Positions 8,543 to 17,493 of a DNA stretch of 64,000 nt are shown here, piece after piece. Every line of letters begins with the position of its first letter. Within the stretch, counting starts at the first letter, position 1. Location: contig NC_023035.1 in the NCBI RefSeq assembly GCF_000507245.1, forward strand, positions 1,279,501 to 1,343,500, given 5' to 3'. Position numbers and translations under genes: made by a program. This DNA comes from Salinispira pacifica. GTDB lineage: Bacteria; Spirochaetota; Spirochaetia; DSM-27196; Salinispiraceae. The notes under the pieces were generated by a model. The model saw only the letters and a list, made by a program, of their open reading frames with translations, was not told the origin of the DNA and made no database searches.

Positions 8543-11317
8543 TCAGGCCCCGTGACAATGCTTGTATTTTTTTCCGCTTCCGCAGGGGCAGGGGTCATTC
8601 CTTCCCACTTTCGGCTGGGAGCGGACAACTGTTGCGGCTTTCTGGCCGGGCAGGGGACCTTTGCGGGAGCCTGAGCCGGATCCGCCGGAGGCTGCCCTGG
8701 CACCCTGGGAAGGTGCAGCTCCCCCGGAACGGCTGAGAAGATTCAATTCCTGATGCTTCACTTCACCCCTGGGCATCTGTACCGCAGCGGGCTGCTCAAG
8801 GCCTTTGGTGCGTACCAGAATCAGCTTCCGGGCAACCGCCAGGCGGATTCGCTGTATCATCTCATCGAAGATCTGAAACCCTTCCAGTTTGTACTCAAGC
8901 AGAGGATTTTTCTGGGCGTAGCTTCTCAGGTAGACGGCTTCCCGGAGGGCTTCCAGGTTCTCAAGGTGATCCTGCCAGCCGTTATCAATATTCATCAGAT
9001 ATTCTCGGCGGAGAGCCAGGTTCAGAACATCCTTGCCGATATCCTGTTCCTTGGAGCTGAGTTCGTCTCTGATCAGGGCGCGAATGTGTTCACCCGCCTG
9101 CTCTGCGGTAAAATGGGCGTAATCTGATGTTTTACCCGGCAGGCTGTACAGCAGTTCCTCTTTCAAATGGTCTGCAAGCTCTGCCACACCGGCTTCTCCC
9201 AGTACCTTCCGGCTGCCGTATGCTTCGCTGAAGCCTTCCAGACTGTTTTCCACACTGGCCAGTACTCTCTGGATCAGTTCATCATCCTGAAGAATGCTGT
9301 CTCTCTGATCGTAAATAAACTTGCGCTGTTCGTTCAGTACATCATCAAATTTCAACAGATGTTTCCGGATTTCGAAGTTTCTTTCTTCAACCTTGTTTTG
9401 CGCCCGCTCGATGGCCCGGTTCAGAAGAGGGTGGTTCATGGCTACTTCACCCTGCAGTCCGGCCCTGGCCATCAGCGATTTCATATTTGCCGCTCCCCCT
9501 CCGAAGAGGCGCATCAGCTCATCATCCATGGATAAAAAGAATTTACTCCGACCGGGATCACCCTGACGGCCGCTTCGTCCCCTGAGCTGGTTATCTATCC
9601 GCCGGCTTTCATGCCGCTCGGTACCCAGAATATAGAGTCCTCCCAGCTCCTTCACCCGCCGGTTCTGGGGAATCCATTTTTCCCGTTCCTTTGCGAATGA
9701 AGCTTCCAGGGCGGCATCGTCCGCATCGCTTCCGGCGGCCCGCCGGGCTCTGAAATCGGGATTTCCTCCCAGTTTGATGTCGGTACCACGGCCGGCCATG
9801 TTGGTGGCGATGGTCACCGAACCTTCAGCTCCCGCCTCAGCCACAATCAGCGCTTCTCTGGCGTGGTTTTTTGCATTCAAAACCTCATGGCGAACACCGC
9901 GCTTGGTAAGAAGCTGTGAGAGCCGCTCGGATTTATCGATTGAAACGGTACCCACCAGAATAGGTTGACCCTTCCGGGATACTTCCTGGATCTCGTCGCA
10001 GATAGCGTTAAATTTTGCTTTCTCGTCCAGAAATATTACATCATCCTGGTCGTTTCGAATCACCGGACGGTTGGTGGGGATCACGGCCACATCAAGACCG
10101 TAAATTTTCTGAAATTCCTTTTCCTCTGTAGCAGCAGTACCGGTCATACCGCTGATCTTGTTGTACATTCTGAAAAAGTTCTGAAACGTAATGCTGGCAA
10201 GGGTACGGCTTCGCTGCTGGATTTTTATGCCTTCTTTGGCTTCGATAGCCTGATGAAGGCCTTCGCTGTAGCGTCTTCCGTGAAGAATACGGCCGGTGAA
10301 CTCATCCACGATTTCCACCATGCCGTCTTTCACCACATAATGGGTGTCTTTGTGAAACAGCAGCTTCGCCCTCAAGGCCTGGGTTGCATAGTGAATATAC
10401 TCAAAGTTTTCACTGTCATATAAGCTGCCGCTGAAGGTTTTCTGCTGCTGAAAAGCCGATTCAAGGCTGGTGAGACCGTCATCGGTGAAGCTGATCTTTT
10501 TGTTCTTTTCCTCCACCTTGTAATCACCCACCGGTTCTTCCGGATAATCATCTGTGGCCGGATCCTTGGCGCACTCCTGAAGATACTGAACCGCTTTTTT
10601 GGCTTCCACGTATTTTCGGGTGTCTTCCTGGGTGGGGCCTGAAATAATCAGGGGTGTTCTGGCGCCGTCTATGAGGATGGAGTCGATTTCATCGATGATG
10701 CAGTAGTGATGTCCCCGCTGCATCTTTTCCCGCCGGGAATAGCGCATATTATCCCGGAGGTAATCAAAGGCAATTTCGTTGTTGGTTCCGTAGGTGATAT
10801 CTTTGTCGTAGGCATCCTTTCTCTGATCAAGGGGAAGCTGACCGATCACGTAACCCACACTGAGACCAAGATATTCAAAAACCGGACCCATCCATTCGGC
10901 GTCCCGCTTGGCAAGGTAGTCATTCACCGTCACCATGTGCACGCCCCTGCCTTCAAGGGCGTTCAGGTATGCGGGGGCAACACTTGAGAGGGTCTTCCCT
11001 TCACCGGTCTTCAGCTCCATGATTCTTCCCTGATGCAGGGCAATTCCCCCGAGGATCTGCACATCATAGGGCCGTTCACCCAGCGTTCGTCTGGCAGCTT
11101 CCCGCACCATGGCAAAGGCTTTGGGGAGAATTTCCGACATATCTCCCTGATCCGCAAGATGAGCTTTCATTTCACGGGTCCGGCTGAGAAAGTCTTCCGC
11201 TTCCAGTTTTCGTGCCCAGCTTTCCAAGGCGTTTATCTCATGAAGGATGGGCAGGAGATCCTTCAGATCCTGTTCATGTTTATTGCCGAATAACGATTCA
11301 AATAGTCCTTGTAACAT
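8543..11317 (-). CDS. secA: SecA, preprotein translocase ATPase
   Basis: 924 aa, full length for the family. It drives export of Sec substrates through SecYEG. Visible hallmarks: the N-terminal helix and [20 protein letters not shown] Walker A (about 90-108), the DEIDSIL Walker B (about 208-214), the preprotein cross-linking region, the second RecA domain ([15 protein letters not shown]), and a C-terminal SEC-C zinc motif ([16 protein letters not shown]) binding zinc for SecB or ribosome contact. The ATG at 11317 has no close Shine-Dalgarno, and a TATAGA box lies 8-13 bases upstream on the minus strand, so its mRNA may have a very short leader. It is divergent from a lipoprotein gene. Confidence 0.97.
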   Translation of the reverse strand: MLQGLFESLFGNKHEQDLKDLLPILHEINALESWARKLEAEDFLSRTREMKAHLADQGDMSEILPKAFAMVREAARRTLGERPYDVQILGGIALHQGRIMELKTGEGKTLSSVAPAYLNALEGRGVHMVTVNDYLAKRDAEWMGPVFEYLGLSVGYVIGQLPLDQRKDAYDKDITYGTNNEIAFDYLRDNMRYSRREKMQRGHHYCIIDEIDSILIDGARTPLIISGPTQEDTRKYVEAKKAVQYLQECAKDPATDDYPEEPVGDYKVEEKNKKISFTDDGLTSLESAFQQQKTFSGSLYDSENFEYIHYATQALRAKLLFHKDTHYVVKDGMVEIVDEFTGRILHGRRYSEGLHQAIEAKEGIKIQQRSRTLASITFQNFFRMYNKISGMTGTAATEEKEFQKIYGLDVAVIPTNRPVIRNDQDDVIFLDEKAKFNAICDEIQEVSRKGQPILVGTVSIDKSERLSQLLTKRGVRHEVLNAKNHAREALIVAEAGAEGSVTIATNMAGRGTDIKLGGNPDFRARRAAGSDADDAALEASFAKEREKWIPQNRRVKELGGLYILGTERHESRRIDNQLRGRSGRQGDPGRSKFFLSMDDELMRLFGGGAANMKSLMARAGLQGEVAMNHPLLNRAIERAQNKVEERNFEIRKHLLKFDDVLNEQRKFIYDQRDSILQDDELIQRVLASVENSLEGFSEAYGSRKVLGEAGVAELADHLKEELLYSLPGKTSDYAHFTAEQAGEHIRALIRDELSSKEQDIGKDVLNLALRREYLMNIDNGWQDHLENLEALREAVYLRSYAQKNPLLEYKLEGFQIFDEMIQRIRLAVARKLILVRTKGLEQPAAVQMPRGEVKHQELNLLSRSGGAAPSQGARAASGGSGSGSRKGPLPGQKAATVVRSQPKVGRNDPCPCGSGKKYKHCHGA

Positions 11318-11354
11318 GACATGAGTCTATACTCAGCTCCTTTGCCGGTCAAGA

Positions 11355-11383
11355 TTGACAGAGAGTACCAGCCTCATTACTAT
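11355..11383 (+). promoter_or_regulatory. sigma-70 type promoter placed for a leaderless mRNA
   Basis: TTGACA (11355-11360), a 17-base spacer and TACTAT (11378-11383). The expected start of transcription, about seven bases further, falls on the A of the ATG at 11390. No Shine-Dalgarno is seen before that ATG. Confidence 0.65.
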
Positions 11384-11389
11384 CGTGGC

Positions 11390-12598
11390 ATGTATACAGC
11401 TCTTGAGACCAGATCCGGAAAGCGGTGGCTGATCGCGAGTTTCGTTATCCCGGGTATTCTTCTGCTGATCAGTCTTTTCTCCTCCTGCGGAAGCGGAGGA
11501 GGGGGAGAAATTCTTGAGGCTGAAAAGCTTTTTGACCTTCCCGTGGGAATTCTCGAGGATGAGGTTGATATTTTTCACCGGGGCAACACTCTTCCGAATC
11601 GGAAAAATTCTCTCTATATGTATCAGGGCCTGATTTTTATCGGCAACTCCCTTGGATCCAAGGTGATGGAATTCTCCTCCTACGGTGACCTCATTTCTCT
11701 GATCTATAATGAAAATGAAAATCCCCGGCCGGTACTCCTCTCATCCCGTCAGGATGAGCAGATGGTGGTGAACCGCAGCGCCACCGCCTTTCCGTTCCGG
11801 GACATTGGTAATATTGCAGTAACGGAGGACCATGTCCTTCTGGTTGAGGATCACGTTGCCCCGGAGCGCAGACTTCTGGATCAGGAAACGGGAACCGCCC
11901 TGCAGCATGTGATTCACCGCTTTGGACCTTCGGGCAATTATCTGGATTATATCGGCCAGGAAGGTGTGGGCGGCACGCCATTTCCTTTTATTGTGTCCAT
12001 GAATCTTACCGCCCGTGATGATCTGGTGGTTACCACCCGGAGCCTGAACGCCTACGAAATATTCTGGTACAACAGAGACGGCGATATTCTGTACACCCTT
12101 CGTATTGACGAAGATCATCTGCCTGCCGGCGACCAGGGCACCTTCCCGTCTCTGGAGACGATTTATCCCGATATGGAGGCATACCGCCTATACCTGCACG
12201 TGAATTTCGAGCAGGAGAACGGAGAGAATGTCACATCGGCGGTGTACACCCTTGATCTCCCCGAAAGCGTCTATAGCGGATCATTTGAGCTGCCGGAGAA
12301 TCTCCAGCCCCTTCCGGGGCAGGAGGGGCTGGAATACATCCAGTATCTTTTCGAATTCATCGGGACCGCAGCTGACGGGCATTTATTTTTTATCAGCAGA
12401 AACAACAGTTTTGAACACACACTGATTATCATGGATAATGAGGGCAGGCTGGTTGCACGGAGAATTCTCCGGATCGAAAATCCCGATATTTTCTTCAATG
12501 ATTACACGGTATCACGGGAAGGAATCATCACCGCCCTGCTGGGCGACCCCGGCGGAGTAGCCCTGTATTGGTGGAGGGCCGACGAACTGCTTCCCTGA
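11390..12598 (+). CDS. spirochaetal lipoprotein, possibly beta-propeller-like
   Basis: 402 aa from ATG 11390. The signal sequence (LIASFVIPGILLLISLF) is followed by a lipobox with Cys (LFSSCG, about residue 33), so the mature protein should be lipid-anchored in the periplasm or outer membrane. The body has repeating strand-rich blocks such as NIAVTEDHVLLVEDH and SRNNSFEHTLIIMDNEGRLVAR, as in 6-bladed or 7-bladed propellers. It resembles uncharacterised spirochaetal lipoproteins (LIC_12708 type) by my recollection. A longer frame begins at 11321 but that ATG lies upstream of the predicted promoter. Confidence 0.7.
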   Translation: MYTALETRSGKRWLIASFVIPGILLLISLFSSCGSGGGGEILEAEKLFDLPVGILEDEVDIFHRGNTLPNRKNSLYMYQGLIFIGNSLGSKVMEFSSYGDLISLIYNENENPRPVLLSSRQDEQMVVNRSATAFPFRDIGNIAVTEDHVLLVEDHVAPERRLLDQETGTALQHVIHRFGPSGNYLDYIGQEGVGGTPFPFIVSMNLTARDDLVVTTRSLNAYEIFWYNRDGDILYTLRIDEDHLPAGDQGTFPSLETIYPDMEAYRLYLHVNFEQENGENVTSAVYTLDLPESVYSGSFELPENLQPLPGQEGLEYIQYLFEFIGTAADGHLFFISRNNSFEHTLIIMDNEGRLVARRILRIENPDIFFNDYTVSREGIITALLGDPGGVALYWWRADELLP

Positions 12599-12708
12599 TT
12601 TCTTACGTGGATGCGGTTTCCGGAAATATTCCAGGGGAAGATCCCTGGAAATGGGGCCATGCAGGGAAACGCCCGTGCAGTGAAGCAGCGGAGAGAAAGG
12701 AAGATGTG

Positions 12709-14442
12709 ATGGCAGAAGACAGTATTCAGAAACAGATCCGGGCCGGAGGATCAGCGGGACGGCCGGACGGTATCGGGGGTACTTTCGGATTTATTGCCGA
12801 CACGGATCGTATGAGGGCTTTTGACCGTGAGTCGGCGGCCATTGTACCCGAAATGATTCTCATGGAGCAGGCAGGCGGTGCCATGGCCCGGGAGATGCTC
12901 AGGGATATTCAGAGCATTCCCGGACGACCTGGTTTCTGTATTCTCGCCGGCCCCGGCCATAACGGCGGAGACGCTCTGGTTGCTGCCCGTCATATTATCC
13001 GCGACGGCTATCCGGTGGAAGTTTTTTATCTGCACCCTTCAAAGGAAGATCAGCTACTCTCTGACATGCTGACAGCGTTGGACAGGGATCGGTCCAGGGT
13101 ACACGCTCTCCGAAAGGATTCCCGGGATCAGGGCTGGGTCCGGTTGTGTGAATTTCTTGAAGCCCGGGAGCCGGAGGCTTCTTCGTGGGTTCTGGTTGAC
13201 GGATTCCTGGGATCGGGTATAAGCCGTCCGCTGTTTCCTGCTCAATCCGAGACCGGCCCGAAAGCCGCCCATTCCGGCCCGGAGTTGAATCACGGAATGG
13301 AACGGCTGGTGAAGATCTGGAATTCATGGCCCGGCCGGCGCTATGCCCTGGATGTACCCAGTGGCAGCAGTGAAAAGGCTTCCCCCCGGTGGCCGGTGCT
13401 CCAGGCTGATGTAACCCTGGCTGTACAGTTTCCCCGGCGCTATCTCTACCGGCCCCAAATCCGGAAGTTCGCCGGAGATATCCGCACAATCACCATAGGT
13501 TTTCCTCCTTCCAGGCAGGAAGCCCTGATTGCTTCATACCCCGGCAAGGAAGCAGCCCTGACAGATACGGGACTCAGCGAACTGCTCACTCCCCGTATGC
13601 TCCGGCAGCTTGTTCCTCCCCTGCCTGCAGACGCCCACAAGGGTGTACGGGGAAAAGTGGAGGTGTACGCTGGCAGTCAGGGGATGACCGGTGCAGCCCG
13701 GCTCTCCGCCTCCGCCTCCCTCCATGCCTCAGCCGGACTGGTAAAACTGTACAATGCCGACCCCAGTGTCCTGGATGCTGCATCTGCAGGGGATCCCTCC
13801 CTCATGACAGGCATCCTTTCTCCCGACGGATTTCAGCCCGGAACCTGGGGCACCGCCGCACTGGCAGGACCGGGCTGGGGCCAAAAAAAGGACCAGAGAA
13901 AGGACCAGAGCGGTATTCTTGCGTCCCTCGGGGCTTCCAGCCTTCCTCTGCTTCTGGATGCCGATGCCCTGCAATTGGCGGCGGCGGATGCAGAATTGAA
14001 AATACTCCTTGCCCGCCGTGAACCGGCATTGATCATGACGCCTCATCCCGGGGAAGCCGCAGCTCTCCTGAACACTGATACCCAGGAAATTCTTCAGGAT
14101 CCCCTGACCGCTGCAGGAAAAATTGCACAAAGCTTTCAGGCTGCTGTGGTGATCACGTCTTCCCTCAGCTATCTGGCGGATGAGAAGGGTCACAGCGCCG
14201 TGCTGGATGCCTCAAATCCGGCACTTGGAACTGCCGGCAGCGGGGACTGTCTCGGGGGTATCATTTCAGCCCTTTTGGGAAGGGGGCTGAATGCCTGGGA
14301 CGCTTTGAGAGCCGGGGTGCTCATTCACAGTGAGGCAGGCAGAAGATGTTTTGCAGCTCTCGGGTTTTTTACATCTGCTGAACTGCTTCCCCGGGTTGGA
14401 CAGATTATCGGGGAACTGCAGTTTGGAGGGGTGGACCAATGA
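12709..14442 (+). CDS. nnr: bifunctional NAD(P)H-hydrate epimerase / ADP-dependent dehydratase
   Basis: 577 aa from ATG 12709, which has AAGGAAG upstream; the frame is open to 12568 but overlaps the lipoprotein. The N-terminal YjeF_N domain (about 20-270) has GPGHNGGDALVAARH and epimerises damaged NAD(P)HX. The C-terminal carbohydrate-kinase-like domain (about 305-570) has MTPHPGE and GTAGSGD, the phosphate-binding loop, and dehydrates (S)-NAD(P)HX back to NAD(P)H. The fused form is usual in bacteria. In many genomes tsaE lies next to it; here tsaE is 17 kb away. Confidence 0.93.
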   Translation: MAEDSIQKQIRAGGSAGRPDGIGGTFGFIADTDRMRAFDRESAAIVPEMILMEQAGGAMAREMLRDIQSIPGRPGFCILAGPGHNGGDALVAARHIIRDGYPVEVFYLHPSKEDQLLSDMLTALDRDRSRVHALRKDSRDQGWVRLCEFLEAREPEASSWVLVDGFLGSGISRPLFPAQSETGPKAAHSGPELNHGMERLVKIWNSWPGRRYALDVPSGSSEKASPRWPVLQADVTLAVQFPRRYLYRPQIRKFAGDIRTITIGFPPSRQEALIASYPGKEAALTDTGLSELLTPRMLRQLVPPLPADAHKGVRGKVEVYAGSQGMTGAARLSASASLHASAGLVKLYNADPSVLDAASAGDPSLMTGILSPDGFQPGTWGTAALAGPGWGQKKDQRKDQSGILASLGASSLPLLLDADALQLAAADAELKILLARREPALIMTPHPGEAAALLNTDTQEILQDPLTAAGKIAQSFQAAVVITSSLSYLADEKGHSAVLDASNPALGTAGSGDCLGGIISALLGRGLNAWDALRAGVLIHSEAGRRCFAALGFFTSAELLPRVGQIIGELQFGGVDQ

Positions 14443-15011
14443 GAGAACCGAAATCACCGGAGACCCGTATCCCCGGCAGCGATCAGTATCATTTTCACTA
14501 CAGCCGGGAGGACCGGATGAATCTTGCAGGCGATACCCTGGGAAGGGTGGATAATCGCTCATGGTTCAGGAAAAACCGGGGAAATGTGCTGCTGATCATC
14601 GATATCCTGCTGATCATTATTATCTTCATCATATTCAATACCCTTCTGAAACCCGATCCCAGCACAGCCGAGAGCGGGAACCATCAATTCCAGCTCAGAG
14701 CAATGCAGTTCGGGGATGAAATTCTGGCCACAGTGAAGATCACGGCCCTGGAGGATCTGGTATCCGGAAGTCCGGGTACCGTTGAGGTGAGTCTTGAAAC
14801 TGCCTCCGGCCGGGAAAATTCCGATGACTTTTCCCCCGAAGAATGGGTAATCCGGGATCTCCTGCCGGATCGAAGTGACAGAGAGCGGATAATCCGTTTT
14901 CGGCTACCCGGTGAACTGCTAGACCAGGACCGCAGCATTCCGGTAATTGTCGCCAGGCTGCGAACCGGAAACCGGGAGATTATTCTCCGCCGTCAGGTGA
15001 AACTTGAATAA
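14439..15011 (+). CDS. membrane-anchored protein, unknown
   Basis: 190 aa; the ATG overlaps the nnr stop (ATGA) and has GGAGGGG upstream, so it is translationally coupled. A strongly hydrophobic segment (VLLIIDILLIIIIFIIF, about 51-67) anchors it. The C-terminal 110 residues are strand-rich and should be outside the membrane (VEVSLETASG, IVARLRTGNREIILRRQV), suggesting an immunoglobulin-like fold. No family recognised. Confidence 0.7.
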   Translation: MREPKSPETRIPGSDQYHFHYSREDRMNLAGDTLGRVDNRSWFRKNRGNVLLIIDILLIIIIFIIFNTLLKPDPSTAESGNHQFQLRAMQFGDEILATVKITALEDLVSGSPGTVEVSLETASGRENSDDFSPEEWVIRDLLPDRSDRERIIRFRLPGELLDQDRSIPVIVARLRTGNREIILRRQVKLE

Positions 15012-15110
15012 ACTGGAATAACGCAGTGAGAATCAGTACACTTATACCAAGGAGATACTGGAAATTCCCCAATTACGGATGTTTTCCGGATCTCTCAAAG
15101 GAGGAACAGA

Positions 15111-15524
15111 ATGTTTCAAATATTCAGCTTATTTGTACTTGCATTAGGATTCTCAGGATTCATTCTCTCATTCGGATGGTTTGATCAGCGGTTGAAGTGC
15201 GGTGAAGTTTTCAGTGCAGAAAAAGTCCTTTCACCCAGGTTTGTACTGATGTTGGGGGTGGTAATGGCGATCCTCACCCTCTTGCGTCTCTTTTTCCCTC
15301 ATCCGGGAAACCTTGCAGTCCTTGGGGATATTCTTCCGGTTCTCAGCGGGGCACTTGCCTCCCTTATGCTGATCAGCGACTATTTTGTCCAGAAATCCGA
15401 GGCGCCTGCAGCACTGTTCATCACTTTTGAACGCCTTTTTCTTCGACACAGAAATATCATCGGCGTTCTCATTGTTTTCATTGCCCTTGTGCACTTCATT
15501 TTTCCCGGAATACAGGTGCTGTGA
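15111..15524 (+). CDS. four-span small membrane protein, unknown
   Basis: 137 aa with a strong Shine-Dalgarno (AAAGGAGGAACAG) before ATG 15111. Four hydrophobic segments are visible (about 3-23, 44-62, 70-88, 113-132). No motif that I recognise. Its last codons overlap the GTG of the Nudix gene. Confidence 0.7.
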   Translation: MFQIFSLFVLALGFSGFILSFGWFDQRLKCGEVFSAEKVLSPRFVLMLGVVMAILTLLRLFFPHPGNLAVLGDILPVLSGALASLMLISDYFVQKSEAPAALFITFERLFLRHRNIIGVLIVFIALVHFIFPGIQVL

Positions 15525-15970
15525 CAGCAGAAACATCTTCCTTCCCGTCAACGGTAATATCTGTTGCCGGTTTGTACTTCCTGGGCGGCCGGCTGTTGCT
15601 GGCCCTCCGGAAAGATGAAGGGGGAAGCATGGACGGCCGCTGGGAACTGCCCGGGGGAAAATGTGAAAATGGAGAATCACCGGAAACCGCCCTGGTGCGT
15701 GAATGGAAGGAGGAACTTCTGATCACTGTCCGGGTACTTGGTTTTTCCGGAAGCTCCGAATTTACCCATCGGGGAGTTCATCACCGGCTGTTGGGATACC
15801 GTGTTCAATCCCGGGAAGTCCCGGAAAATTCTCTTCTTCATGATAAAATTGAGTGGTTTTCCCGCCCTTCACTTGAAAAGCTTCTCAAAAATACGCCGGA
15901 TCTCCTTGTTGATTCGGACCGGAAGCTCCTCAAAGCCCTCTTGACCCAAAACCTTCCGGATCTTCGTTAG
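15521..15970 (+). CDS. Nudix hydrolase, MutT-like
   Basis: 149 aa, GTG start at 15521 overlapping the previous stop. The Nudix box is intact (GGKCENGESPETALVREWKEEL, about 47-68, pattern GX5EX7REUXEE). The surrounding DGRWELPGGK is typical of MutT/8-oxo-dGTPase relatives that sanitise nucleotide pools. The exact substrate cannot be read from sequence. Confidence 0.88.
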   Translation: MTAETSSFPSTVISVAGLYFLGGRLLLALRKDEGGSMDGRWELPGGKCENGESPETALVREWKEELLITVRVLGFSGSSEFTHRGVHHRLLGYRVQSREVPENSLLHDKIEWFSRPSLEKLLKNTPDLLVDSDRKLLKALLTQNLPDLR

Positions 15971-16084
15971 TCAGACAGGTTTTGCTGCTCTCCCACCCAC
16001 AGAAGAAATCTGACACAAATCCGTGACGACAGATGGAGGCCGGAGGAATCGGCAAATTACTGCCGGCATTCGGAAAAGCTGCGC

Positions 16085-17365
16085 TTAAATAACCGTCCCG
16101 TCGGGAATGATGGTGTTCTTCGGCACTACAATAATACCGTCCCGAACATAGTAAAATCCGTTGTCACCCTCTTTTCGGTCAATGTTATCGATTCCGATGC
16201 GGCATCCCTGGCCGATTCGGGCATTCTTGTCGATGATGGCGTTTTTGATCATGGTTTTTCCGCCTATTCCGATATCGGGAATGCCGCTCTCACGGTTTTC
16301 CTGTCTCTCAACAGGTGTTTCGTAATAGTCGGCTCCCATGCAAATTGCTCCGTCCAGGTTCGCACCGGATTCAATAAAGGTACGGATGCCCACAATGGAA
16401 TTGGTGATATTCGCGTTGGTGATGATGCAGCCGTCGGCGGTCAGGCTCTGGCTGATTGAGCTGAAGTTGAATTTACTGGCGGGCAGGTCCCGTTTATGGG
16501 TGTAGATAGGCATGGCCTCGTCATAAAAATTAAACGAGGGGTAAATGCCCGCCAGACTGAGATTCGTTTCATAGAAGTTCCGGATGGTACCGATATCTTC
16601 CCAGAATCCTGTGTATATATAGGACTGAACCTTGTGCTTTTTTATCAGTCCCGGAATGATTTCATGACCGAAATCGGTGAGGGCATTGTCCAAAGCCTTT
16701 TCCATTACGTCTGCCTTGAAAAGGTATATACCCATGGAGCCCAGATAATCCCGGCCTTCCTTGCGCATCTCTGTGTCGGGATGAAGGCGGTCGGGAATGC
16801 GCATTTCTTCAATGTTCTGCCCGGGTTCGGGTTTCTCCAGAAAGCCCTTCACCGTACCTTTGCTGTTCAGTTCCAGAATTCCGAACCCCCCGGCGGCGTC
16901 CCTGCTTACCGGGGTGGCTGCAATTGTGGCGTCTGCGCCGCTTTCGATATGCTTGAGAAAGAAATCCGCCAGATCCATTCTGTAGAGCTGATCGCCTGAA
17001 AGAATGAGATAGTGGCTGGGTCGCTGGGTTTTAAAATGATGCATGTTTTTCCGTACGGCGTCGGCGGTTCCTTCATACCAGCCCGCCTGATCAAAACTCT
17101 GCTCGGCGGCCAGAATTTCAACAAAACCTTTGGTGAAGGAATCGAAGATATAGGTGTTTGCCAGGTGGAGATGCAGGGAAGCTGAGTTGAACTGGGTCAG
17201 CACATAGATGTTTTTAAAACCTGCATTTATCGAATTGCTGATGGGAATATCCACCAGCCGGTATTTTGCGCCGAAGGGAACGGCGGGTTTGGCCCGGTTC
17301 TTAGTAAGGGGATAGAGTCTTGTCCCTTTTCCTCCGCCGAGAATAATTGTAAGAACCTGGGGCAT
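16085..17365 (-). CDS. glgC: glucose-1-phosphate adenylyltransferase
   Basis: 426 aa, start at ATG 17365 with AAGGAG upstream. It makes ADP-glucose for glycogen. The N-terminal nucleotidyltransferase motif GGGKGTRLYPLT and the substrate loops (AKPAVPFGAKYRLVDIPISNS, YLILSGDQLYRMD) are present. A C-terminal left-handed beta-helix follows (IGQGCRIGIDN). It pairs functionally with glgA at 21.4-22.8 kb; the two are separated by the oppositely oriented mrfAB genes. Confidence 0.95.
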   Translation of the reverse strand: MPQVLTIILGGGKGTRLYPLTKNRAKPAVPFGAKYRLVDIPISNSINAGFKNIYVLTQFNSASLHLHLANTYIFDSFTKGFVEILAAEQSFDQAGWYEGTADAVRKNMHHFKTQRPSHYLILSGDQLYRMDLADFFLKHIESGADATIAATPVSRDAAGGFGILELNSKGTVKGFLEKPEPGQNIEEMRIPDRLHPDTEMRKEGRDYLGSMGIYLFKADVMEKALDNALTDFGHEIIPGLIKKHKVQSYIYTGFWEDIGTIRNFYETNLSLAGIYPSFNFYDEAMPIYTHKRDLPASKFNFSSISQSLTADGCIITNANITNSIVGIRTFIESGANLDGAICMGADYYETPVERQENRESGIPDIGIGGKTMIKNAIIDKNARIGQGCRIGIDNIDRKEGDNGFYYVRDGIIVVPKNTIIPDGTVI

Positions 17366-17493
17366 ATGAATCTCCTTAACTTACTGTGTCCTATATCATC
17401 TTGAGAAAAATTGTCCCGATCTGCAAGGGGGAAAAGGCCGAACTAAACCGGTTAATTCTTCTTTTTTTTCGGAAAACCGGGTAGGATAGTGCA

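Noticed and set aside
10706-10987. Long plus-strand frames opposite secA (also opposite glgC, mrfA and fliD)
   Set aside because: Antisense shadows of strongly conserved genes; no ribosome-binding sites and no recognisable protein features.
13843-14200. Minus-strand frames within nnr
   Set aside because: Shadows of the GC-rich coding strand.
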